Positions 44,279-56,574 of a DNA stretch of 64,000 nucleotides are shown here, piece after piece; the first letter of the stretch is position 1, and every line of letters starts with the position of its first letter. The notes beneath the pieces were generated by a model. It was not told the DNA's origin, searched no databases, and saw only the letters and a list, made by a program, of their open reading frames with translations. Source of the DNA: Manihot esculenta (Eukaryota; Streptophyta; Magnoliopsida; Malpighiales; Euphorbiaceae); the NCBI RefSeq assembly GCF_001659605.2, contig NC_035164.2, positions 19,314,000 to 19,377,999 on the forward strand, in the 5' to 3' direction. A program made the translations under genes and the position numbers.

Positions 44279-45292
44279 TGGAAAAATTATTTTTTAATTC
44301 TTAAAATATAACATAATTAATAAATTTGTCCCTCTATTTTTAAAACTCCACACTTTAATCCTTAAAATTTAATTCCGTCAAATTCAAGATTCCTCCATCA
44401 AAAATTTTTATTAGGTCAATGATTTTCACTTGATAAGAGAATAAATATGATTTCAAAAATATCATTATCAATAATAAAATGAAAAATTACTATTTAATTC
44501 CTATAGTATGGAAAAACTCATTATTTAGTCTCTCAATTTTGAAAAATATATTAAAATATCTTTATATTTTAAAAAGTCTACTAGTTAGTTTCTTTATTAA
44601 TTTTATCACTAAATATTTTACTATTTAGTCTCTATAATTTAGAAAAAAATATTAGTTGGTCTCTCAAATTATTAAAAAAATTACTAATTAGTTCCTCCAT
44701 ATCAGAGGTATTTAAAATTTTTTTTATAATACTTAAAATATTAAAAACGTTTTAATGAATTTTTCAAATAGCGAGTAGTGATCGACGACGAATGACATCA
44801 CAAAAGTAATTTATATTGAGTTTTAATTTTTTATTTTTAATAATTTAAATTTTATATATTTTGATTTTTATTATTTTTACTGAATTGAAATATTAAATTT
44901 ATTGAAATTTTTATTTATTTATAGAGATTGAGTTTGAGATTTTCTTCTTTGAATTTTGACGAAATTAAATTTCAGAGATTAAAGTGTTGAATTCGAAAAA
45001 TAGAGGGATAAATATATTAATTATGTAATATCTTAGGGATAAAAACATTTTTTTCCTTCGATTCTTTGAAAGATGGACCTATAAATTTGTAAAAATTAAA
45101 TTTCAGGGACTAAAGTGTTGGGTTCTAAAAAGGGTAGTTCGATCATTTTTTCTGTTATTAACAGTATTTTTGATGGAACGACCTCTAATTTTGACGGAAT
45201 TAAATTTCAGGGACGAAAGTGTTGGGTTCTTAAAATAGAGGGACGAATCCGTTAATTACGCTATACCTCTGAGACTAAAAAGTAATTTTTTC
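44279..45292. mobile_element. Foldback/TIR element about 1.0 kb
   Basis: The left arm (44279-44391; AATTTGTCCCTCTATTTTTA, TTAATTCCGTCAAATT) is the inverted complement of the right arm (45180-45292; AAATTTCAGGGACGAAAGTG, AAATAGAGGGACGAATCCGT). The arms are about 110 bp. Two further right-arm-like blocks sit inside (about 44955-45060 and 45060-45135), so the element has internal duplications. No transposase is encoded. Related degenerate DNA is seen at 28.8-29.4 kb. Confidence 0.7.
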
Positions 45293-45299
45293 TGTAATT

Positions 45300-47264
45300 T
45301 CACCTCAAATATATATTTACATTCTTTTATTATTTTATATTAATTTATTAAATATTAAAATTAAAACTATAACCTATTAAATATTTAAATTTATAAAAAT
45401 TATAATAATTAAATATAATTTAATTATATTAGAGATAATTTCTCAAAAAATTATAAATAATTCAATTTATTTGCTAATTATCATCAAAATTTTGCTAAAT
45501 GGATCCTCAATTTTTATAAAATTATAAAATCACTATCATTTAATTTTATTAATTTATAAAAATTTAAAATATAATTAGCAAAATTCAAAGTGATTAATTT
45601 TTATTTTTTAATAAATAATTAATAATATAATTAATTTATATTTAATTATTATATTTTTATAAATTTATGTCGAATATGTCCCGTTTTACTCCCAAACCCT
45701 GTCTATAATTCTATTTATAACACCATCTGAGAGCTCCCTAACTCAATAATAATTACTTCCTTATTATTGCCAACACAAATAAACAAAATTTGTCATGAAC
45801 TTTTTTTTTTTTTTCTTCTAATCATTGCCTTTATTTGCATACATTCTTATTCTATAGCGAAATGACAATTTTTTTTATTATTTTTGTTATTAATAACCTA
45901 TAAAATATAGCTTCCTCATATTTCAACATGCCTATATTTTTAGATATGACTTAATCGAAAAAATTAAAATATTATAATGGATAGAACTTTCAATTTTTTT
46001 CATTTTAGAATTAAAAAAAAATTATAAGAGCCTGAAATAAAGATAAATTAAATTATCTTCTCAGATAATCAAATGAGATTTTAAATAAGTGTGTAATGAC
46101 AATATTAACGTAACGTATATCAAGAATAATATAATCTTAATCGGCTCTGTATTAAATGAATCAATTGTTCTCCGTAAATAAATCGTTTGAAAAGTCAATA
46201 AAAAAATTATTAACTCTAAAAAAAATGTTACAGGTGTGCTGTATATGAGTCAAATATGTATATCCTTTTCATTTTATAGAAAAGAAATTACACTTATTTT
46301 CTCCAGCTTCTTAATGTTTTATGCAATTTTAACCTTAATTTATTCGAAGGATATAATACACTTATTTACTCAATCAAACCCATTTATTGTCATTATGAAT
46401 TTTAATGACATTTTACGTGTCGCCATTTCATGAATTTCTAGATCTCTCATTCATTGGTCATATAATAATATTATCTATTATTTAATATGTTATATAGTGA
46501 AATTGCTTTAAAGGATTTGACAGGAATAAATTATAATGGAGGAACTTTTTTAGTAAGATTATGTGCAGCTATATTTCCATTCTATTCACGTTAAGGAAAG
46601 AGAAGATAAATTTCTAGCTAACATACGACTGTTCTGCACAATGCCTAACTAAACATATCTTAAATTATAAAGCTAATTTTATTTCTCAAAAATGAGTTGG
46701 TTTTTAATCATCATCTTCCATTTATTTCACAAAGAATATTCTTTAAAAAAATTTCACTTTTTATCACATTTAATTAGAATACTTAGGAAAATTAGTGAAG
46801 AAAAATATTTTCTTTAATCAAATAAAAAATTAAATCATTTAAAAGAAATATTTTTTTTAAAGATAAAGTAATTCTATATACTTTAAAAATATTATTAATA
46901 TCTTTATAAACAAATCTGTTAATATATTTTAATTTTTTAAAATAAAGTTAAAAAAATAAATTATTCTATTATAAAATATTTTATGTAAAAAATACATAAA
47001 ATATTTTTTATAAATAATATTTTTTAAATATAAATTATTTTTTATAAACAAATAGACTCAGCAAATCATTCTTTCAAATCCTTAACTCAAATAGATCTTT
47101 CATAATGATGCATACCTCAATGGTAATGATCAAGTGATATTTCATACGCAATGGCAAGATTATAAATGGTTATAAAAAAATATTATTAAATCTTTAGACT
47201 CTTGGAAAATTCAGTAATTCTTTCATATTTCAAAATTTTTAAATTAAGCTATTTTTATATTTTG
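45300..47264. other. AT-rich intergenic region
   Basis: No gene or RNA recognised in about 2 kb; only AT-rich DNA with short frames that match nothing familiar. Confidence 0.5.
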
Positions 47265-47800
47265 TGATGTAATCGGAAAGTAGAGCTATGCTACAATTAG
47301 TTAAACCTACAAGAAATAGAATGTAAGGTAGTTGGCACTTACGGCAGCTACTCCGACGCTCAAGTCAGTAAATTAGAGAATAAGGCAAGTATAAACAATT
47401 ACTTAGAACTCAAGAGTAGTTGTGTAAGTTGCATAAATTTGTCTCTGTGATCGTTGCCTTTTATACTATAAGAGGACATAGTTAAATATAGCATTTTTTC
47501 ATAATTTGGTGATGATGTGGCCGGATGTTTGATTAGGGATCTCGCCAGCTAATTGGTCAATGATTTCATGATTATCAGAGTAATAGGAATATGCTGGATT
47601 GTGCCTATTAATGGTAACTTTACATCAAGACTCGACCTATTCAGGAGAGGGCGAGTCTTGACGATGAACCGGGCATTGCGATGTCTGGATCTTTATTTCC
47701 TTAGGTAGGATAACGTTCTAGGTTATCAGATCCTTGCCATATGTACCTATTTTATGGTGACAGTTTATTGCTTACTTTGGGCGATCGTTATGTAACATCA
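47265..47800 (-). repeat. Tat-3 3' LTR (536 bp)
   Basis: TGATGTAATCGG...TGTAACATCA on the plus strand: perfect 5-bp TGATG/CATCA ends. The TATAAAAG on the minus strand is at 47458-47465. It is the best-bounded copy of this LTR family in the window. Confidence 0.8.
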
Positions 47801-48128
47801 GAGGTCCTCCACTGGTCTTTAATTCTTCGAATTCGAAGGTGACAATTATTCTCATGATTTAAGGCACGTGGCTAATTGTGATTGGTTTTTCTCGGCTCAT
47901 GCTGCTTTGCCTGTCTAGCTTTTCAATGATGGATGCCTCATTTCTCGACCGGCATTTAAAGCTTGCAGTCAAAATTGTCTTAAAAGAACCCTTCTTCTTC
48001 TTTAAATATTACTTTTACTCTCAGTTGCTTTCTTCTGCTTACAAAAGACAAGACCACTTAGTCATCTTTGATTTTTTCGCTCTCTAAAAGGTAACTCCTA
48101 CTTCTGCTCATTTTCCCTATGTCACAAG

Positions 48129-49330
48129 ATGAATAGGACTTCTTCTTCCTCTTCGTCGTCTTCTTCTGGTAGAAACTCCACCTCGAACTCTTCCTCTAGT
48201 GGCTCCATCCGCATTCTAGCTGCCATCATTTCGTTGAGGGCGGTCCATGATAACGACAGCCTCCTGATAAACGATATCCCGCCTATGTTGACTAAGAGGG
48301 ATGTAGACCAATTACACGGCAATTACCAGATCTTTTGAGAGATTTTTTGGGTCTACGCTCCACACCCCAACGTTTGCACCAACGACCAGATTCCCGCTGA
48401 AGATACCATCCTAGCATATGAAGAACATCTGAAGGTGGGTCTCCGATTCCCAATTGACCCATTCTTTGTTGAAGTCTTTCATTTTCACAAGCTGTCAGTT
48501 ACCTAATTGCACCCAAACAGCTGAAGGATTTTGGTAGCTTTCCACTTCGTCTAATTCAACAACAATATAAAGCCGAGTATAGCCCTTTTTTCTTAGTTGT
48601 ACCAGCTAGGTACCCGAAAAAATGAAAAGTTTTGGTTCCTCATTGGGAAAAAAAATGCCAAACCTTCTTTGACTAGATCCCCTCTTATCTGAAATGCTGG
48701 AAGAATAAATTTTTTATCCTCCGCCACAGAGTGTCTGGGTGTTTTGGACAACTATGGACCAGTTGGAACATATATGTGGAGCTCATAAAGGATGGAGTCC
48801 TACCACGGAGGGACGAGAAAGAAGCTTTAGATTTCCTCTAGAGGATGGTCTCGACCTAGAGGGACACTACCAGGTAGAACAGGCTCAGGCGCCTCAATCG
48901 TTGCGTCTTTAACACCCTTGATAAATTGTACCTTATACTGCAGAGCAAGATATTTTTTTCTTTCCAAAATTTATTATTCTTTAAACTACCTTACTTACTC
49001 ACTTTTTGCTTTATGCAGGTATGGCAGGCAAAGAAAAAAATAAATTTGCTGAAGCGGCATGTGTTACACATAAAGGTAAGGCTGCTGCTGGAACATCTAG
49101 CCTGCCTTTGAAGCGGGTATGATGGGCGGAGGAAACTGTTGTGCTTTCTCCTTCTCCTCGTCCCTGTTGTAACCTTTAGGCCTTCAGATACTTCAACCGA
49201 GTCTTTCACTAGGGCCACATCTCCACCTCCTAGAATCTCTGTTTCTCAAACTTATGAAGAGGTAGGCACCAGGGCTCCATGGCCGCAGGGCATTCAACAC
49301 CTGGCACTAGTGCTGACATGGGCTAACTCG
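48129..49330 (+). pseudogene. Antisense extra ORF of Tat-3 (gypsy-type transposon domain)
   Basis: An ATG at 48129 opens a serine-rich frame (MNRTSSSSSSSSS) to TGA 48336. The same frame then continues with stops: VGLRFPIDPFFVEVFHFHKL, LHPNS, RILVAFHF, PSIALFS. This is the pattern of the 'putative gypsy type transposon' family (Pfam PF04195, from memory). A later MAGKEKNKFAEAACVTHKGK piece starts near 49021. In Tat-lineage elements an extra ORF of this kind lies between pol and the 3' LTR in antisense orientation, which fits here. Function is unknown. TTTAAATATT at about 48002 could be its own promoter. Confidence 0.7.
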
Positions 49331-49347
49331 CTTCTCTAGGAACCCCT

Positions 49348-51124
49348 TGTTGGAAATCTTATTAGCTTAATATCAGATTGGTGTAGCGGAAAAATAAAAT
49401 AATTTTAAGTCATAAGAACAAACAAGAGTCGATGCATACAACAATGACATTAAAGGTGCAAGACTTACCTTTGCTGAATTATTTGCAAGACTAGACCAAA
49501 ACGAAACGAATTAAAATCACTTTTTTGATCTTCTCTTCAGCAGTAAAACGTGACCATTGAACTGCACAATAGCGACTCCCTCTACAATGTCATACACTGA
49601 AATTCTTGGCCAAATGAAGTATGCTAGCACCTTAAATGTTTGCCTCTTTCTTTCAGGTTTTGTTAATTTGCTTAAGTAGATGGTTGAAGATCTGATCTCA
49701 TTCAATTCCTGAAATGTTTAGTGCCAAAAATTTAAGAGTAAGTAGGAAAAAATCTCTTCTTTTTCTCTAAGAGGTTCAGTCAAAGAGAAGAGGTGGAAAA
49801 AGCTTTTTTTTTTTTTTTCCTTCTTTCTCCTTTTTCTCACTTATATATAGCCACATTTTCAAAGTCCTATTTAGGGTTTTATTTTTCCTATTTTAGGCAC
49901 TCTAACTCGGCCAAGCAAGTAGAAAACCTAGAGAGAAATTTTGATTTAATTTGAATTCAAATCCAATTAGATATTGGCATTTAATTGAAAATAAACTTTC
50001 TTAAAACAAGTCCTAATCCTATTATGATTCTCTCTCTCTTTTAACTAATTAATTAAACCTTTTAATTAACTAATTATATAAGACCTTAAGTCACATTAAG
50101 TGGGTCTAGGAATATGTACCAAAATTTACATGAGCCCATTGATAATGTTTTAGACAAAACACTTATTAATGGCCTCATAAGAAAAGACCAAAGTACCTTT
50201 TGTCCAAATTTCATCGTGTGCGATCCTGTAGGACTATTCAATATTGGAAATAGAATTTTAAGGTCCATAAATTATAATTGGTCTCTAGTAAGACATTATA
50301 ATTACCCAAGTTGAATAGTTATGAATTTGCTCAAAAATCACCCTACTAGTGAACTAGTACAATCCTTTGCTATAAGATATCATGATTTGCATTAGGCATG
50401 AAACAAGTCATCCTTACTCATTGCTAAATCATTTTTTTGACCTATTAGTGATACTGAATCAATCAAATTAATGATAATACAACTTGAGTGTGACTACACT
50501 CTTCTCAATTTCACTAGTCAAGTGGCCGATAATATTTTTCTCTTTCTTCGAGAGAGGCAATCCCTTCACTTCTCTTATGTTGCTTAGTATGAATCGTGGT
50601 ATACCCAATCATATCCATACTTGCCAACCCATTTATGGGCGTGTTAGATGTAAGTCAAAACATACGAGGACTCATCTAGGCTTCCATAAAGAGTTTCAGT
50701 CTAAGGACTTCTAGTATAAGTATCATTAGAGAGACACTTATGATTTTCAACTATGTAGTGTTCTCGTAAGTGGATCATTTTCAAATACAATGTTCTTAAC
50801 TTGTATTTATGTTCTTTGATTGATATCTAATATCCTATGACTCGTAAATCATGATCATCTCACAGAGACCATACTAGTTTTAGTTTAATGTCACTCCCAT
50901 GACAAAGATTGACTAGAGAAGTTTAGAATGTTGTTCTTTAAAGTTCCAAGGTTTTACTACCAAGTGTCTCACACTTGATAACTTGAACAGACCCAACATT
51001 CAAGAATGTTTTATCAATTTGATATATATAGTAATAAATAAAGTGATAAAGCAAATACCTCATCTTTATTTATTGTAGATAAAATGTCTATACAATGTAC
51101 ATGGGACTAGGGCTTACACTAACA
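49348..51124 (-). repeat. Copia-type LTR (1777 bp), minus orientation
   Basis: The plus strand begins TGTTGGAAATC and ends CACTAACA, a TG...CA LTR with short inverted ends. Directly right lies ATCTCCCACTAGAACT, whose complement AGTTCTAGTGGGAGAT is a typical copia polypurine tract next to a 3' LTR. A minus-strand CTATATATAA (49841-49850) is a good TATA box. No copia gag-pol is seen to the right, so only the 3' LTR side remains. Confidence 0.75.
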
Positions 51125-51140
51125 ATCTCCCACTAGAACT
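51125..51140 (-). other. Copia-type polypurine tract
   Basis: Minus strand AGTTCTAGTGGGAGAT abuts the LTR start TGTTAGTG. It shows that the internal region of this element lay to the right. Confidence 0.7.
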
Positions 51141-51890
51141 ATATAAGAAAATTCGATCACATTTTTGGCCATTTTTTTTAGTCTATAAAAAGTCAATATT
51201 TTCTTAGCATAATGCTTTTATTAAAAAATAAATGATAATTTAAGCAGAAATTAGTACAACTCAAAAAGAGAAGCACACCCAAAACTTAATATATTTACCA
51301 ATAGAAAAATAAAATTTTCAGAGAATTAAATATATGTACAAGCAAAACAATTTTCAATAAATAAAATAAAATACAAATTATTATTTAATTCTACTAACAT
51401 AACACTAGAATATATTAGATATGAGATAGGCCAAGATCAAGAAAAATAAAATCAACTAAATCATATAAACATTATTAAAAATAAAATAACTCAAAAAATT
51501 GAAACCATTAAATAAGGTATTAATTTTTTTAAACCATAACCCAATAAATTGTCAATAGGAAAGTACTTCAACACAAAAAATTCAAATAGACTCAATAAAC
51601 ACCTCAAATTGTATAAAGTAAAATCTAATACAATCTTCATTAAGGAAATTCAAGTACTCAATTAAATATACTTACAAGCTCATGTCGAACCACCACAAAT
51701 ACTCTTGTTCCCTAATTATATGGTGTTTAATCTTTGACATGCTTTCAGTTGCGTTCTTGCATTTTTCCTTCAATATAATAAATTTATAGATAAGAAAATT
51801 TAATTATGTAAATATAAATAATTCAAAATACAACTCGTACATACTTGAACTTATGACCAGTAATCACACAAATTATTCCATTCTTCTTCT
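51141..51890. other. AT-rich spacer
   Basis: No gene recognised; A-rich DNA that may include copia internal remnants or the 3' untranslated part of the CACTA remnant. Confidence 0.4.
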
Positions 51891-52954
51891 GTCAATTTAG
51901 TGGTCTAGTTCGATGAGTTTTCTCATCTGATTCAAATGACTTATATATTTTATGCAATGCGTATCTTCGATTTCTTAAGCGACCACTGAGCAATCCATTC
52001 ACAGTTTTGATTATTGTCTCACAAGTATCTAATACATCAACATCAAGTCTCATCTGATAAAAAAAATTGTTAATCATATATTAAATAAGATGCATAATAT
52101 ATCAAATAGATACTTCAATATTTGTATAAGTTAATTTTAGATTATTTCACTCCTTATAAAAATATTTAAACTTACTTTGAGATAGTCATGTGTAAGCTTC
52201 TTTTAAGCTTTTGCGAGTTTAGAAAATGATACTGGACAAGGCATAAACTCACGAGATACAATTCCAATTTCACTTGATAATTTTGCTGATTGAACTCTAT
52301 CTATTGGTCTACCTTGGACTGGATCTACAATCACTTGCAATTTTTTGTTACTTGAATCATTAATCCGTTGAAGATCTTTTCCTCTAGTAGGGCCTCTACC
52401 TCTCTTCTTTGTGCCTGCGAGTTCAAAATAAACTTTAAAAAAAATTATAAAACAAGTCACAAATTATAAAATTTATTAGTAATATAATAAATTATGTCTG
52501 CTATAATCTCTAATTTATTTCTCCATCATGATTCTCATAAGACAATGTTTGATTGCTTTGTTCATTCTTATAATTCAGTGATGATGTATCATATTGCCCT
52601 TATAATACATTGTTTTCCTCTTCAATACATGTAGGTACAACTTTCCTTATACGAACCGGAGACATTGTTATCCTACAAATAAATAAAAAATAAATCATTA
52701 ATATAAAAGTAATATGCACTACTAGAAGAATAATACCAGTAGGTATAATAAACAACAGTCATTTTATTTAATGATAAATTGTAATATGATGAATAACAAA
52801 AATATATAGTTAAAAGTCTATCAGTTCCACAAAATCATTAATGGAAATTTAAATTACCAAAAAAAGAATGCAAATATCTAAAATAGTTCTCAATTAAAAA
52901 TTTGAAAATAAAAACACATAAGGAAAAAGCTTACATAATTCTAAGATAACGACT

Positions 52955-52959
52955 TCAAT
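52955..52959. other. Target-site duplication TCAAT, left copy
   Basis: TCAAT precedes the solo LTR and recurs at 53688-53692. Confidence 0.9.
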
Positions 52960-53687
52960 TGTAACGACCCCAAAATGGACCGTCACCGGCGCTAGGATTC
53001 AGGTCGGCTTAAGGCCGCCAGAACCCGTAGCAAGCCTGCTATACTCTCTGTGTACCTGTAAACCTCATACATGATCATACATGGTCTGTGAAAATAAAAC
53101 TCTTTTCTGAACCAAGGCTTAACCTGTGCATGCACTATCTCTGTACTCTGTACTCATGTACTCTGTACTCTGTATCCCTGACTAGAGCTTGCTCTAGATG
53201 GGTTAACTCATACCTGTTAAGCCTGGTTTTCACATACAGGAAAACATATATACATATACAGATCATGTACAAAATATACATCACTAGGTCAAGCACATTT
53301 CTAACTGTATATACAACTATTACATCTCTTTACTAACATGTCCACTCTAAGTTATTACAAGTCTCTTTACTCTTCCTGTACTCTGCTGGACTGTCCCTGT
53401 ACACTGTACACTGAACCTGCAAAACTGGGGTTAAGGGAGTGGGATGAGTGAAAAGAAAGAAACTAATTATAAGCATCTCTCATAGGTTCACTAATTACTT
53501 TTCTTGACTATTGGCGGGTTTCTTAATTATTTTTTTTTTTCAAAAAAAAAAAAAAAATAATGCCTAAAACCAGAAAACACCTCATAATACTGAGAAAACA
53601 TAACTCCTACCCTTCTATAGAATCCTAACACCCCGGATTCCACCAGACAACAGGAATTCCGGTGCCGGACTCTAGCCGGGTATTACA
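52960..53687 (-). mobile_element. Solo Tekay-type LTR with central deletion (728 bp)
   Basis: The plus strand starts TGTAACGACCCC and ends GCCGGGTATTACA, matching the ends of the Tek-3 LTRs, and perfect TCAAT duplications flank it. It is a third of the normal LTR length: the TATA box, both palindrome clusters and the CCTGGCC array are missing. At the joint (about 53528-53563) lies a T-run/A-run foldback. A solo LTR arises by recombination between two LTRs of one element. It interrupts the CACTA remnant, so it is younger than that element. Confidence 0.92.
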
Positions 53688-53692
53688 TCAAT
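53688..53692. other. Target-site duplication TCAAT, right copy
   Basis: Directly follows the LTR end TTACA and equals 52955-52959. Confidence 0.9.
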
Positions 53693-54660
53693 CATCATCT
53701 TCATCATCACTGTATTGCAGATCTTCCTCATCTGTGTAATATTCATTCAGAGTATTATCTAGTTCATAAAGTTTCTCAACCACAAAATCATGTCCTTGAT
53801 AATTGAAACTCTCATCTACTTGCTCAGCATTTACTATATTTGGTTCCATATCAATTCTATCCAATTGAGCTAATTCGTTGTCTTTTATATTAACAATGGC
53901 ATCTAGCATACTTGATTCACTGTCTTGATACACTTGATTATCAATATCTTACATATCTTCTTCATCTATTAATTCATCTTCAACCTCATCCACATAAAAA
54001 ATATGCCTATGTTCAAAATTTTTGAATAACTCGCCAGTTGTTTTCCAAAGTTGTATCATTCAAGAAAAACTTATTTTGTTTGACACGCTAGAATAAAAGG
54101 ATCATTCTCATACCAAATATGACTGATATTAATGCTTATAAGTTTACCATCCATATGAATATCTCTCCTTTTATCACTACTATTGAACCACTTACATTTG
54201 AATAACATAACTTTTCTTCCATTAATGTAGTCTAACTCAATGTATCTGTAAGAACACTATAAAAATCAATAATCTCATCTTTGTGATACCCTTCAACAAT
54301 AATTTCACTATTTTGACTTCTACGTTAATCATCACGATCCTTTGTATGAAATCTCACTCCATTAACTATGCATTCAGTATATTTCTTCACACAAATATGA
54401 GATCTACATGCTAATGAACACAATGTCTTAGATACTCCTGCCACTTTATAATTATATAACTCGAGCATCTACAGAATATAAATTATATATAAATAATTAA
54501 TTAATAGGTCATTGATAAGTATATAAAAATGGTGCAATTGAATACTTACGCATTGTCTAAACCAACAACAAAAAATATCTTTATGCCTTTTATCAACATA
54601 TAAGTTGCTTTTATTTTGCAACTCTACTTTATACTCTCCATAAGAATAGAAAATAATATT

Positions 54661-56574
54661 AAAATATCAACAATATTTTTTAAAAATAAAATATAAAAAA
54701 GAATAAAAGTATTAGATACTTAATAAAAGGATAAACTTTTTCACGGTTATTTAAAATAAATAAATGAGTCATTTCAATTTCATTTTTTTTTTTTCAACTC
54801 AATATATACCGAAGCTTCAATTGATCTAAAATTTTAAGAAAAAACTTGTAAATCTCCGTATCCTGAAACTCAACAATAAATTAAATAATGTTTACTGAAT
54901 TTAAAAATATTTAAATAATTTACTGAATTTAAAAATATTTAAATAAATCTGATTATTTTATAAAAATATATTTTTTAATCTTTTTATAATATTTGAGTAT
55001 ATCAATTTTTAATTTTTAAGAATAATTATAGTGATAATCTATTTTTTTTTTTTGAAATGGAGGACTGGGAATTGGAGGGGTAAAACCTGAGATTTCTCAG
55101 ATTTACTCATATACATTTTACTACCAACCTAAATCTGTGAGTACAACGATAATCTATTTAAGATTAATTAAATAATACTCCTTCCGTTTTGATGTTTTGA
55201 GATCCAAAGAATATGATTTTTTTGTATGCGTGTGTAAAACTTAGAGAAAAAAGATCCTCTAGTGTCCCCTTCCTTCCCCCATTTATTCTTTTCTTTTGGC
55301 TTGCTAATGACGCCTTTTGGCCTTTCTGTGGCATCTGTCTCTGTCGGACAGGTCTATACGTACAATGTCGTCATTCACCTTACCTATGTCAGGCGGCCAT
55401 TTAATTTTCTCCAGTACACATGCGAATAGGGCTGCGAAGGGACAGGGCCTGCTCGTTTTTTCCCATGTCCCATCATCGGGTCGGCTTCCTTCTTACCGGG
55501 TTAGGGCTCGTGGACGACCTGACCTGCCATGCATGTGGGAGCCTAGGCCGAAACCGCTGGGCAGGCCTGCCTGATCTGTTTTCGTGAGGCCTGACTCGGT
55601 TCAAGCGGGTGTAAGACCCAACGATTATCACGTTTTATAATTTTTGTTCACCTATTATGTTTTAGTTATCTCAAAGTTATTGTCCACATTCTTTTTTTAG
55701 ATTATAATAATATATAAATTGTTTATTATAACTCTATTTAATTTTATTTTAATTTTAAAAAAATTCTCAAAACATTTGTTAGTGTTTAATAAACTTTAAT
55801 GAATTTAACATGAAATTATCGAAAAGTTAATAAAAAATTATATTTATATTTTTTTAATATATGTGAAAAATAAAATAGATAAAAATTATAAAATGTGTAT
55901 GAAAATAAAATTGGATGGTTTAAACATATTTTCAACTAAAAATATAATGCAATCAAATAAAATTTAAGTCATTATTACTTCAAATATTAAAAAAAGTTAT
56001 AAACATAAATTTCATAAATGATTTTAATAATACTTTTATAACATCGTATGATTCATATGACTAAAACAATAAACTTTAAAATAATATTTACAAATCATGG
56101 TATCGGGTGTATATGGTAAACTGGGCTGGCAGTCCAAAGTTGGCATTGGCGATGAGGTGATAGTAATACGACAAAGGAAAAGCTAATGTTACTTCGTTAA
56201 AAGCTTTAATTTCTGTCGTTTTTGGTTGAATCGGAAAGCTTTTATTAATGGTTTATATGTCAGCTGGATCGTCAGATTCTCGTTTTCTTGTTATTTTATA
56301 TGTGCTCTTTATTTTTTTTTTATTTTTTTTATTTTTCATTTGTGTCGCTGTATCAATGACTTTTTGGCGGAAAATCTGAGAACGAAGAATGACGTTAATG
56401 TATTTTTTCAAAAAGTTTAAATTTAGCTCTAAATTAAATAGTGGATGAAAAATATGAAACGTTATTTTTTTATTTAAATTACTTTTTAGCAACCATTAAA
56501 ACGTTAAATAAACTTAATAAATCGAATAGAATATATCTTATATTATAAAATCTTAAAAAATGATAACTTCATTT
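54661..56574. other. Intergenic DNA with a GC-rich island
   Basis: No gene recognised. Most is AT-rich. At 55210-55640 the DNA is much more GC-rich, with frames of 63 and 85 codons and text such as GACGCCTTTTGGCCTTTCTG that looks like an old LTR or gene fragment; no family could be assigned. A plus-strand pattern at 56100-56200 is also unassigned. Confidence 0.45.

Larger units (their letters stand above)
47265..49347 (-). mobile_element. Tat-3, truncated Tat-lineage element (3' LTR plus antisense ORF)
   Basis: An LTR of the same family (47265-47800) with its minus-strand TATA stands at the left, and internal sequence continues to the right until a copia-type LTR begins at 49348. The internal part carries a plus-strand, that is antisense, decayed ORF. 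A TTCGAAGGTGACAA block just right of the LTR is shared with Tat-2 (39102), confirming which side is internal. Gag and pol are gone or were cut off. Confidence 0.7.
51892..54660 (-). pseudogene. CACTA (En/Spm) transposase remnant, split by a solo LTR
   Basis: Minus-strand pieces in order: NLYVDKRHKDIFCCWFRQ (about 54610-54550); RSHICVKKYTECIVNGVRFH, then TKDRDD, a stop and RRSQNSE (54400-54310); VEGYHKDEIIDFY, LDYINGRKVMLFKCKWFNSS and SHIWYENDPFILACQ (54300-54090), the pattern of the DUF4216 domain found in plant CACTA transposases; an acidic tail (YYTDEEDLQYSDDEDDD) ending at the solo LTR; then KKRGRGPTRGKDLQ (52440-52380) and RLDVDVLDTCETIIKTVNGL with RNRRYALHKIYK (52077-51930) from the C-terminal exon(s). 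CACTA transposase moves DNA elements by cut-and-paste. Stops, lost introns and the LTR insertion show it is dead. Terminal inverted repeats were not found. Confidence 0.8.

Noticed and set aside
48129..48338. The 69-codon serine-rich frame as an independent host gene
   Set aside because: The same frame continues past its stop with gypsy-type transposon residues, and the Tat LTR sits next to it, so it belongs to the element.
52716..52727. CACTACTAGAAG as a possible CACTA terminal repeat
   Set aside because: It lies inside the transposase remnant between two exons, has no inverted partner nearby, and does not mark an element edge.
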